The notes beneath the pieces were generated by a model, which made no database searches, was not told the origin of the DNA, and saw only the letters and a list, made by a program, of their open reading frames with translations. This document shows, in pieces, positions 33,750-40,208 of a DNA stretch of 64,000 nucleotides (position 1 is the first letter of the stretch; every line of letters starts with the position of its first letter). The stretch comes from Halalkalicoccus sp. CGA53 (GTDB lineage: Archaea; Halobacteriota; Halobacteria; Halobacteriales; Halalkalicoccaceae). The stretch covers positions 2,046,001-2,110,000 of the forward strand of contig NZ_CP144125.1 in NCBI RefSeq assembly GCF_036429475.1. The letters run 5' to 3'. A program made the translations under genes and the position numbers.

Positions 33750-34016
33750 TTACTCGATCGTCTGCGGGAGGACGCGATACGGGACGAACCGCACCGATGC
33801 GACAGTCGCGTGATCGCCGATCCTGACGTCGGACTCACGGAGATCGATCGCGAAGCCCTTCTCGCCGACGAGCTCCTCGACGTCGGGGTGGACGTGTCTC
33901 GATTCGATCGTCGCCTGGACGTACGGCGTCGGGTCGCGACCGACCCTGGTCGAGACGACCGTCGGCTGGCGCTCGAGGCGGTTGGCGAAAGCGTGGATCG
34001 CTGGCTTGCAGGGCAT
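33750..34016 (-). CDS. Hypothetical protein with duplicated 3' end (88 aa)
   Basis: ATG 34016 overlaps the stop of the upstream gene as TGATG, so it is likely coupled; GTG 34025 is an alternative. The beta-rich C-terminus (FAIDLRESDVRIGDHATVAS and on to the stop) is present again as a fragment at 33116-33236. Function unknown; likely made together with the two preceding leftward genes. Confidence 0.7.
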   Translation of the reverse strand: MPCKPAIHAFANRLERQPTVVSTRVGRDPTPYVQATIESRHVHPDVEELVGEKGFAIDLRESDVRIGDHATVASVRFVPYRVLPQTIE

Positions 34017-34312
34017 CAGCCCCACACCTCGAACTCGCGGCCAGAGAACTGTTCGGCGACGCCGTCAGAGAGGACCTTGTTGCCCTCGAGAACGTCTCCG
34101 TCCCACTCGGTCTCGGCGTACTCGATCCTGGCGACGGCGTGAGGTGGGAACCGCATTGTCCGATCGTCGAAAGTCCGGAGCCACAGCCAGCCGTTGTCGT
34201 TGACGCGGACCGAGTTGACGAGTGCCGGGGCCGATCCGTCGGTCCACTCGATCAGGGCCGGGCTGTCGGCCTCGCTCATCGGTTTGGCCGTGACGTCGGT
34301 GAGTTCGGTCAT
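34016..34312 (-). CDS. Hypothetical beta-rich protein (98 aa)
   Basis: 98 residues, predicted mostly strands (ALVNSVRVNDNGWLWLRTFD; GDVLEGNKVLSDGVAEQF). It lies three bases after the zinc-ribbon gene and overlaps the next gene by one base, forming a three-gene leftward operon from the promoter region at 34.64-34.81 kb. No family recognised. Confidence 0.7.
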   Translation of the reverse strand: MTELTDVTAKPMSEADSPALIEWTDGSAPALVNSVRVNDNGWLWLRTFDDRTMRFPPHAVARIEYAETEWDGDVLEGNKVLSDGVAEQFSGREFEVWG

Positions 34313-34315
34313 TGA

Positions 34316-34636
34316 TCAGGCTTCCAGGAGGACGCGCTCGATCGTCGTGCGCGAGATGTCGCCGATGACCTGATAACACTCCCAGTCCGGGAGGTCCTCG
34401 ACGGTGCAGGCAGTCTTCCGGACGAGCGTCTCGAGGCGGCGCTGCTCGATTGGCGTGAGCTCGATCGGTTCGGTCGCCGGGATCCGTCCGAATCCGTCGA
34501 GCCTCGCCACGCCCCCGTCGGTCGCGACTCGGTGCTCGCCGCAGAACCGCGAGCCCTTCGTCGCCTCGGTCGCACAGCGCGCGCAGGTTCGTTCGGTGTC
34601 GGTACGGTTTTCCGTGACGCCATTGTAGATCGACAT
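34316..34636 (-). CDS. Zinc-ribbon protein, first gene of leftward operon (106 aa)
   Basis: ATG 34636 is preferred over 34678 because it places the start close to the divergent control region and removes a basic stretch. CARCATEATKGSRFCGEH near residue 19 is a C-x2-C...C-x2-H zinc site; the C-terminal helices (IEQRRLETLVRKTACTVEDL) may pack as a small domain. Possible DNA-binding regulator. Confidence 0.65.
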   Translation of the reverse strand: MSIYNGVTENRTDTERTCARCATEATKGSRFCGEHRVATDGGVARLDGFGRIPATEPIELTPIEQRRLETLVRKTACTVEDLPDWECYQVIGDISRTTIERVLLEA

Positions 34637-34815
34637 GGTTCTTGCAATCCTGAGAACCACGGTCGGGTGCTGGAACACCCGGCCAGACCGATTCTGACCG
34701 TCCCGCGCTTCTCAGTTACCACTCTATTCGCCAGCACCATATAGTTATCTCTATATGGATACGTTGCTTCTTATGGCAAGTTACTTGTATGTGGAGATGT
34801 TATGGCTACTTGGAT
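34637..34815. promoter_or_regulatory. Divergent control region with perfect inverted repeat
   Basis: CCATATAG at 34737-34744 and CTATATGG at 34751-34758 are exact inverted repeats around TTATCT, and both arms contain TATA-like sequence. A second hairpin, CGGGTG/CACCCG, is at 34664-34669 and 34676-34681, and an AT-rich GTATGTGGAG follows at 34788. The region separates the leftward zinc-ribbon operon from the rightward HNH operon, so the repeat is a strong operator candidate for both. Confidence 0.6.
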
Positions 34816-35049
34816 ATGGAACTGCAACCAGCAGAGGAGATGTCACGCCGAAGAGCGCTCTTGACCGATAAAGAGCGAGAGAGAATCGCGAGTACGGATG
34901 TTGAGGGGAGGGAGGAAACCTACCGCTATCAAGCGATTTCGCGGGTCAGAAACAAAATCCACGACGAACTGCCGAAAGACATCGAGATCCTGAGAGAGCA
35001 TCACCCAGATCTTCTTGAGGAGCTTCGCGAGGAGGTCTGTGATGGGTAG
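34816..35049 (+). CDS. Small helical protein coupled to HNH nuclease (77 aa)
   Basis: ATG 34816 (or 34840) gives a product containing SRRRALLTDKERERIASTDV and YQAISRVRNKIHDELPKDIE, ending in LLEELREEVC. This all-helical domain is familiar from many haloarchaeal proviral and accessory loci, often near integrases or nucleases, but its role is not established. It overlaps the HNH gene by eight bases. Confidence 0.75.
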   Translation: MELQPAEEMSRRRALLTDKERERIASTDVEGREETYRYQAISRVRNKIHDELPKDIEILREHHPDLLEELREEVCDG

Positions 35050-35686
35050 AGCTCCGGGAGGTTGGGAAGCTCCAGAGGACTGTCCTGAGTGTGGTAGACG
35101 GTCTGCGAATACTCGCTCGTTCGTGTCGCATTACTCGCAGGCCCACGGACCGCCCTACCCGTGGCCAGATCGTACTAAAAGAGGCCATCTGTGGCCAGAA
35201 CGGCGAAAGAAGACGTTGGAAAGGGACGGTCACGAGTGTGTGCTGTGCAACTCCCGCGAGGAGTTGGTAGTCCACCACATGAACAAGAATCCTCGAGACC
35301 ACACTCTTGGAAACCTTCGGACGCTTTGTTCCGAATGCCACAAGGCAATCCATCACTCGCCCGACCCGCCTGAAATCCGGGCCGATGGCCAGGGAGGTGA
35401 GCCGGACGAGGAGACCGGCGAGGGCGACGTCAACCTGCTCGCCGACGTCATCGAAACCCAGAAACGGGAGATCCAGCGCCTTCGCGAGCAATGCGCCGAC
35501 CGCGAGCACGTCTCCGAGGCGCGCGTCTACCTCGATCGGCTTGAGGACGAGCTCCACAGCGAGACGTGTGATCGCGCTCGCGTCGAGTCGTTTCTGGAGG
35601 ACGCGCAACAGGCGATCGACGACGCGCTCGGAGGCAACGATGTAGAGACAACGTCACCCGACCGTGCTCATCGACCGGTCGAGTGA
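35042..35686 (+). CDS. HNH endonuclease with zinc finger (214 aa)
   Basis: Residues 13-35 form a C2H2 finger (CPECGRRSANTRSFVSHYSQ then AH). Residues 68-110 are an HNH nuclease: CVLCNSREELVVHHMNKNPR, LGNLRTLCSECHKAIHH, with zinc Cys pairs and the HH catalytic/metal site. The C-terminal half is a coiled coil (VIETQKREIQRLREQCADRE). Possible roles include DNA packaging nicking, homing or defence. It starts inside the preceding gene. Confidence 0.85.
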   Translation: MGRAPGGWEAPEDCPECGRRSANTRSFVSHYSQAHGPPYPWPDRTKRGHLWPERRKKTLERDGHECVLCNSREELVVHHMNKNPRDHTLGNLRTLCSECHKAIHHSPDPPEIRADGQGGEPDEETGEGDVNLLADVIETQKREIQRLREQCADREHVSEARVYLDRLEDELHSETCDRARVESFLEDAQQAIDDALGGNDVETTSPDRAHRPVE

Positions 35687-35910
35687 CGGAAACGCGGGCA
35701 CAGGGGTGGGGGGTGAGATACCCGCGTCAGGCCGGACTCTCTCCGAATCCAACCCGCAATTTACACAATTGATCAAAACTATAAACAACTTACGATCCGT
35801 TGTCGACCGCTGACGGCCACCTGTTACCAGGGAGATAACCGAGGACCGGTCATCATCGGCCCGCTCTGGGCCAACGAGGCGGTCGAGTCCGTCGAGCTCG
35901 AACTGGCCGA
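35687..35910. other. Gap with possible gene remnant
   Basis: No full gene is visible. The + frame ending at 35912-35914 reads GPVIIGPLWANEAVESVELE before its stop, which looks like a protein C-terminus, but no start codon supports it; it may be the 3' relic of a lost gene. A TATA-like ACTATAAAC sits at 35777-35785. Confidence 0.35.
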
Positions 35911-36513
35911 TTAGAACGGTGAGTCGGTCACCGCGATCGTGTAGTCATCGATATCAGCGTACTCCTCGAATAGCATGACCTCGAACACCCACTCCTCACC
36001 GTCGGGTAGATCAGTCGTGTTCGTGAACGAGTCGTCGATCCGCTGACCCTCCTCGTTGTATGCGACGACGCCCACCTCGACATAGTCGAGTTGCTCGCCG
36101 GTGTTGTTCACGACGACACCCTCCACGCTCGCATCGTCGAAGTCGCCCTCAACGAGCTCGTGCTCGAGGATCTCAAGACCGTCGACCGCCGACTCCTGGT
36201 CTTCGTCCTCCAGAACCTCCTCGGCATCCTCCTCACCTTCGTCTTCGTCATCAGCGTCGGCGTCATCTGTCTCCTCTTCCCCGTCTTCGTCCTCATCCTC
36301 CTCATCGCCTTCGTCCTCAGCTGGTTCGTCGACGTCGTCGGTGTCGTCGGTCTCCTCGGGCGTGTCTTCGGGCTCCTCGTCAGTGTCGTCTTCCTCGTCG
36401 ATATCCCCATCGTCGAGGCCGTCGTCCGCGTCGTCGCCGTTCGCTTCTGTGTCCGCACACCCTGCGATCGCCGCCAGTCCCCCTACTCCGATCAGATACG
36501 TTCTTCGACGCAT
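35911..36513 (-). CDS. Tat lipoprotein with FxLYD-like domain (200 aa)
   Basis: ATG 36513 gives an N-terminus with twin arginines and lipobox: MRRRTYLIGVGGLAAIAGC. The next 95 residues are almost only Asp/Glu/Thr, a typical haloarchaeal surface spacer. The last 90 residues (LEHELVEGDFDDASVEGVVV; LDYVEVGVVAYNEEGQRIDD) match the FxLYD beta domain of secreted proteins. It would be anchored on the outer membrane face. In a provirus next to the repressor it is a plausible lysogenic-conversion gene. Confidence 0.8.
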   Translation of the reverse strand: MRRRTYLIGVGGLAAIAGCADTEANGDDADDGLDDGDIDEEDDTDEEPEDTPEETDDTDDVDEPAEDEGDEEDEDEDGEEETDDADADDEDEGEEDAEEVLEDEDQESAVDGLEILEHELVEGDFDDASVEGVVVNNTGEQLDYVEVGVVAYNEEGQRIDDSFTNTTDLPDGEEWVFEVMLFEEYADIDDYTIAVTDSPF

Positions 36514-36627
36514 ATTGATATACTCCATTCATCGACATATTATTCTTACGATATTGTTCTGTGCGAGGAGAGTCCGACGTCTGGCTGACGCTCGGCGTCT
36601 CTGTATCGCGCAATGGGATATAATTGG

Positions 36628-36969
36628 TCAGTTGTCGCCTTCGTCGCGTGGGAGATCGCGAAGTTCATCGGCGCGTTCATCTACGACGTCTTCAAACTCC
36701 GGTGATCTGTGGTCGTGAACATCCTTCAGCTCGAGAACTGCGAGCCCGCGTGGCGTGATTTCGTAGAGGCCGGACTTTTCTGAAGGCCCGATCCGGCGGA
36801 CTAAGCGATAGTCGGCGAGGTGTGGCAAGCGCTGGTTGACGTAACTGCGCTCCCAGTCGGTGAGGCCAGCGATGTTCGCACCGACATTCCTCCGACCGTC
36901 TGAGAGTTCCTCAAGGATGTCGAAATCGACATCACGAAGCAGCATACCCGAAGCGTCGTCCGGGGTCAT
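36628..36969 (-). CDS. PhiH1-like repressor (winged helix)
   Basis: 113 residues: LLRDVDFDILEELSDGRRNV, then IAGLTDWERSYVNQRLPHLA (recognition helix) and VRRIGPSEKSGLYEITPRGL (wing), followed by an acidic helical tail. This arrangement is that of phage phiH1-type repressors of haloarchaea. A TATA element CTATAATTAT at 36991-37000 (minus strand) is about 27 bases upstream of the ATG, so the mRNA is predicted to be leaderless. Likely maintains lysogeny. Confidence 0.85.
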   Translation of the reverse strand: MTPDDASGMLLRDVDFDILEELSDGRRNVGANIAGLTDWERSYVNQRLPHLADYRLVRRIGPSEKSGLYEITPRGLAVLELKDVHDHRSPEFEDVVDERADELRDLPRDEGDN

Positions 36970-37062
36970 GAAATACCATTGGTTTTGGTAATAATTATAG
37001 CCATCGGAGATAGCGAATGGCGAAAGCCAATGGTTACTTTTATTACTCGGGCGCGAGAAGAG
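36970..37062. promoter_or_regulatory. Lysogeny control region with paired operators
   Basis: ACCATTGG at 36975-36982 and its reverse complement CCAATGGT at 37027-37034 flank both TATA elements (minus strand at 36991-37000; plus strand TTTTATTA at 37038-37045). A second inverted pair, GCCAT at 37000-37004 and ATGGC at 37017-37021, lies between. The layout fits autoregulation of the repressor and repression of the rightward promoter. Confidence 0.6.
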
Positions 37063-37197
37063 ATGGAATACGAGCCAATGCCGTCACTCTCGGGTCTTAG
37101 TAAGGCAGGAGCCGAGTCGGCGGTTGCGGTTCGTGGAGGCCAAGCCACGTATGCAAACCACGCCGACCGCTGGTTGTTACTACCCTCTATGGGGTAA
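37063..37197 (+). CDS. Possible leaderless 44-aa gene opposite the repressor
   Basis: ATG 37063 is 18-25 bases after a TATA-like TTTTATTA, which could give a leaderless mRNA. The product (starting MEYEPMPSLSGLSKAGAESA) has no recognised motif. A hairpin TACCC/GGGTA overlaps its end at about 37182-37197. It could be a Cro- or antirepressor-like partner of the repressor, but it could also be non-coding leader. Confidence 0.3.
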   Translation: MEYEPMPSLSGLSKAGAESAVAVRGGQATYANHADRWLLLPSMG

Positions 37198-37285
37198 TAA
37201 ACAGCCCGGACCGTTCACGACAGTTAACCACCGTTTTCGAGCTACGGCCTTCCGAAACTGGATATGTAAGACCGGCCTGAACAAA

Positions 37286-37320
37286 CTTTGGTACAACAAA
37301 GCCCGCCGGGGTTATTTATC
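37286..37320 (+). promoter_or_regulatory. Promoter of the rightward microprotein operon
   Basis: A hairpin CTTTG/CAAAG (37286-37290 and 37297-37301) precedes a TATA-like GTTATTTAT at 37311-37319. Transcription would start near 37340, giving a leader before the gene at 37407. A weak 39-residue frame at 37325 overlaps that gene and is not accepted. Confidence 0.5.
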
Positions 37321-37406
37321 TGATATGAGGGCCGATAGCAGTGTAGATGGCACATCCCGAGACGTTACAGTTGAGCAAGTATGTCAGCGTATGGACTCAT
37401 TAAACG

Positions 37407-37766
37407 ATGAGTGCGACCGACGCGGACGGGGAGGAGATGCCTGACCGTGCGCGAGAGGACGCGCGATCCGCGGAGGCCGCGGCGAACCTACTCGATCGAC
37501 GCTCGCAGCTGTTCATTGCGCTGCGCGTCCTCGAGGGCGAAGGCACCAAGCCGGCGAAGCGAGACGAGATTCGGGAGTGCTGCGGCGATCTCTTCGGCGA
37601 TCGTCCGTGGCCGCACCACATCAACGCGAGGATGCGCGAGCTCGTCGATCGAGGTCTCGTCCGCCGTGTGGAGCCCGAGGCCACGTCAAAACAGCATCGC
37701 TACGAACTCACAGACCTCGGACGGGAGATGGCGGAGCGAGTCGGATGGGGAACCTTCGATGAGTGA
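37407..37766 (+). CDS. Winged-helix protein, first gene of right operon (119 aa)
   Basis: Residues 28-110 form a winged helix: ALRVLEGEGTKPAKRDEIRE, INARMRELVDRGLVRRVEPE, then KQHRYELTDLGREMAERVG. It heads the microprotein operon and is separated from the repressor region by the promoter above. Likely early transcription regulator. Confidence 0.75.
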   Translation: MSATDADGEEMPDRAREDARSAEAAANLLDRRSQLFIALRVLEGEGTKPAKRDEIRECCGDLFGDRPWPHHINARMRELVDRGLVRRVEPEATSKQHRYELTDLGREMAERVGWGTFDE

Positions 37767-37919
37767 CCGCTTCACTTCCGGAAGGGTGCTTGCCCGTTCC
37801 GCGATCGGCAGAACCGGAAGACAGCGGGTCGGTGACGCGGTCGGTCCAGATTCGACTACTTTCACCGAACCATTCAAATCGGTTCATGTACCATCCGATC
37901 GTCACAACACAACCGGGAC

Positions 37920-38171
37920 ATGGAAGGGAGGGTACTTACCGACGGCTCAAGTGTCGAGGATTCTCAGTCGCTCGTCAGGATCGACCGGACTGATCCGATC
38001 CAGCGAATGCGGTTTCGGTGTCCGAACAACCACACCAGCTGGTCGCCGACGAACTCGCACGTCTACTGTTCGTCCTGCGCTCAACACGTCGACCTCGATC
38101 CCGAACACTACGAACTGTTCGATGCGAAGACCGGTGAGCGGATCCACTGGTCACGGATCGTCCTCGAGTAG
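37920..38171 (+). CDS. Zinc-ribbon protein (83 aa or 54 aa)
   Basis: From the Met at 38007 the protein is a classical haloarchaeal zinc ribbon: FRCPNNHTSWSPTNSHVYCS then CAQHVDLDPEHYELFD. ATG 37920 adds 29 residues in the same frame and cannot be excluded. Upstream, GAACC/GGTTC inverted repeats at about 37868-37886 may be regulatory; 37767-37919 holds no other convincing gene. Confidence 0.6.
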   Translation: MEGRVLTDGSSVEDSQSLVRIDRTDPIQRMRFRCPNNHTSWSPTNSHVYCSSCAQHVDLDPEHYELFDAKTGERIHWSRIVLE

Positions 38172-38278
38172 CAGAGCCCTCACGTCGAGACACGCCGCGG
38201 CGCACTCCAAGTCTCTACACAAGTGTGCCCCGCGGCGCGGTCTGGCGAGAGAACCATTCGGTCCACGGAGCCAGACAG

Positions 38279-38515
38279 ATGCGATACCACGAAAGGGACA
38301 ATAAAGCCGACGACAGCGGAGACGGAGATCGAGACGAACCGGAACGGACGAACGCGCGCGTGGTCCCGACAGGATCGACCGGAGGCCCCCGGACGCCCGA
38401 GGACTGGATCCCGAGCGACGGCGACACGCAGTACTGGTTCATGGGCCACCTCGTCGTGCGCGAGAGTGCGACGGGCTTCGTCGCCAGCGACACGGTCGCG
38501 GAGGTTCGGCGATGA
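38279..38515 (+). CDS. Hypothetical viral protein (78 aa)
   Basis: ATG 38279 is preferred; an upstream GTG at 38225 would add a basic stretch. The N-terminus is charged and disordered; the C-terminal part (DWIPSDGDTQYWFMGHLVVR) is beta-like. It overlaps the next gene by four bases. Confidence 0.55.
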   Translation: MRYHERDNKADDSGDGDRDEPERTNARVVPTGSTGGPRTPEDWIPSDGDTQYWFMGHLVVRESATGFVASDTVAEVRR

Positions 38516-38637
38516 GTCTCGGACCAACACCGCTCCCAGGACAGCAGCACTGCCCGAACGGTCACCTGTGCGGCGCGTCGGCGAACTACTGCAAGACCTG
38601 CGGTGCGGAGCTCGCCGAGGAGGGGTCAGGGCGATGA
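38512..38637 (+). CDS. Zinc-ribbon microprotein (41 aa)
   Basis: 41 residues holding one four-ligand site: CPNGHLC and CKTC (cysteines at residues 14, 20, 27 and 30). Overlaps both neighbours by four bases (ATGA). Confidence 0.6.
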   Translation: MSLGPTPLPGQQHCPNGHLCGASANYCKTCGAELAEEGSGR

Positions 38638-38885
38638 GGGACGGTACTATCATGCTCGTCGGATTGGCTGTCGCGGGCGTTCTGTCTGTTTCGGTGGGCG
38701 TTAGCGCGTTCCTTTACGCGCCACCGGTTAACTTCCCGGGAGAGTGGGCTTGGCTGAACGAGTGGGGTGAGATCGGTGTCGCAGCGGCGGCCGGTTTCTT
38801 CGCCTTCGTGTTTACGCTCGTGATCACGCAGTTCGTCCTCGTCGCAAAGGGATTCAACGAGTTTGACGACATGGAGGGGTTCTGA
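38634..38885 (+). CDS. Two-helix membrane protein (83 aa)
   Basis: Helices at residues 7-28 (MLVGLAVAGVLSVSVGVSAF) and 48-70 (IGVAAAAGFFAFVFTLVITQ) with a Trp-rich loop between them. Start at 38634 overlaps the zinc-ribbon gene. Membrane partner of the microprotein operon; function unknown. Confidence 0.65.
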   Translation: MRDGTIMLVGLAVAGVLSVSVGVSAFLYAPPVNFPGEWAWLNEWGEIGVAAAAGFFAFVFTLVITQFVLVAKGFNEFDDMEGF

Positions 38886-39031
38886 TGAGCCGCGTCGGTT
38901 CGGGCGAGTGTCCTAACTGCGGGTCGCGATCGCTCTGGTCGTGCGTCGGGCGCGGTCGGCCGTCGGGCTGTCACAACTGCGGGAGTGACCTGACCGATCA
39001 CGACGACACCGAGCAGTGGGGTGGGTTCTGA
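38885..39031 (+). CDS. Zinc-ribbon microprotein (48 aa)
   Basis: Four-cysteine ribbon: CPNCGSRSLWSC and CHNC within 48 residues. It starts on the last base of the previous stop (TGATG) and ends the same way, a chain consistent with reinitiation of translation. Confidence 0.6.
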   Translation: MSRVGSGECPNCGSRSLWSCVGRGRPSGCHNCGSDLTDHDDTEQWGGF

Positions 39032-39363
39032 TGTCCGGTGAGTGCGGGGGCGGTACTGAGCGAGAAATCCCCGACGGATGGGAACGAGAAGAACTCATAG
39101 CAGGGATGGATACTGTCGGCAGCTTCAGCATTTCCGACGTGTATATTGGTATGGGGGGTGGCTACAAGTGCAACCAATGCCAGCACTTTGTCCCCCTCGA
39201 ATCGGTCGATGATGACGCCTGCCCGTTGTGCGACAGGTGCGGGATGATCGCGACGGTCATTATGGGAACGCAACGTGTCACAGCTTTGTATCCAGAAGGG
39301 TGGTTTGACGACGATGATCGTTCAGCAGACACGGATACTCAGCGGTTCGGGGGGTCCGACTGA
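39031..39363 (+). CDS. Zinc-binding protein with CxxC knuckles (110 aa)
   Basis: ATG 39031 overlaps the previous stop by one base. Residues 47-74 carry CNQCQHFVPLESVDDDACPL and CDRCG, a double CxxC arrangement (with an additional CPLC), so one or two zinc sites are likely. The C-terminus is acidic. Function unknown. Confidence 0.65.
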   Translation: MSGECGGGTEREIPDGWEREELIAGMDTVGSFSISDVYIGMGGGYKCNQCQHFVPLESVDDDACPLCDRCGMIATVIMGTQRVTALYPEGWFDDDDRSADTDTQRFGGSD

Positions 39364-39470
39364 TGGACTGTTACGCCCTTCGCTCAGACAACCCCGGCTC
39401 ACGCCCACCGACCGTTCGCGAGCGACTCGCCGCCTGGGTCGGTAAGAGGGGATGGGAGGTCCGGCGATGA
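39363..39470 (+). CDS. Microprotein (35 aa)
   Basis: 35-residue basic frame (VRERLAAWVGKRGWEVRR at the end), held in the overlap chain by one base on the left and four on the right. The evidence is the coupling alone. Confidence 0.4.
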   Translation: MDCYALRSDNPGSRPPTVRERLAAWVGKRGWEVRR

Positions 39471-39706
39471 ACCGGGCGATGAGTGACGAGGAGTGGTCGC
39501 TCATGCGCGAGATCGTCGAGCAGGTCCCGGGCTGTTCGGTCGGGACGGTCGACGTCGGGCTCGAGGTCCGGATCAACGATCACGACGGGCGCGAACGCAT
39601 CCCGTTCGGGCGGCTGTTCTCCGTGATCGGCGAGCGCGACGTCGGCGATGCCTACGCCGACTTCGGCCAGGGCGAGGTCCGCATCCAGGTGGTGATCGAC
39701 GGATGA
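39467..39706 (+). CDS. Hypothetical viral protein (79 aa)
   Basis: Begins MNRAMSDEEWSLMREIVEQV (helix) and continues with strands (TVDVGLEVRINDHDGRERIP, EVRIQVVIDG). No recognised family. Coupled by four-base overlaps on both sides. Confidence 0.6.
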   Translation: MNRAMSDEEWSLMREIVEQVPGCSVGTVDVGLEVRINDHDGRERIPFGRLFSVIGERDVGDAYADFGQGEVRIQVVIDG

Positions 39707-39840
39707 TCCGAGGGCGCCACCCCCGACCGATCTATCCGATGGATACTCACTGCCCACTCTGTAACGATCCGTACCTGCTCGTCGAAGAGGGCGAGGAGTC
39801 GGTCTGTCGAAACGGATGCTACAGCGGGAGGCCGGCCTGA
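39703..39840 (+). CDS. Zinc-ribbon microprotein (45 aa)
   Basis: The 45-residue product carries CPLCNDPYLLVEEGEESVCR then NGC, a compact zinc ribbon. Overlaps the preceding stop by four bases and the next start by one. Confidence 0.55.
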   Translation: MIRGRHPRPIYPMDTHCPLCNDPYLLVEEGEESVCRNGCYSGRPA

Positions 39841-40208
39841 TGGCATCACAAAACGCGAAGCGAAACATCGCGCCGGGCAAACCCTGGCTCTGCCAGCGCT
39901 GCGGTGCCGGGTTCCTGACCGGAACGGAACGCGACGCGCACGTTGAGGAGTGCTGGGCATCCGACGATCAGTTCGACGGCCGGATGGCCGAGACCGTCCG
40001 CGAGACCCGGATCGCGGCGGCGATCTACCAGGCCGAGACTGACGCAGAATGGATCAAACCCAGCGACATCGAGGGGCATATCGACTCGCCGCCGCACGTC
40101 GTCTCGGGAGCGATGCAGTATCTCATGGACCAGGGTTTTTTCGAAGAGTGCGACGGTGGCCATGGGAACGCGCGCTACCGAATCTCGGGATCGGGGGGTC
40201 GTGCCTGA
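39840..40208 (+). CDS. Zinc-finger plus winged-helix protein (122 aa)
   Basis: CQRCGAGFLTGTERDAHVEE then C near residue 34 makes an N-terminal C2HC finger, and KPSDIEGHIDSPPHVVSGAM followed by YLMDQGFFEECDGGHGNARY is a winged helix. This combination suggests a DNA-binding regulator. ATG 39840 is favoured by the one-base overlap with the previous stop. Confidence 0.7.
   Translation: MASQNAKRNIAPGKPWLCQRCGAGFLTGTERDAHVEECWASDDQFDGRMAETVRETRIAAAIYQAETDAEWIKPSDIEGHIDSPPHVVSGAMQYLMDQGFFEECDGGHGNARYRISGSGGRA

Noticed and set aside
37325-37444. 39-residue frame before the winged-helix gene
   Set aside because: Overlaps the real gene by 38 bases and lies at or before the predicted transcription start.
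37759-38304. Long rightward frames in the gap after 37766
   Set aside because: Basic, Ser/Arg-rich shadow frames; only the zinc-ribbon frame 37920-38171 is plausible.
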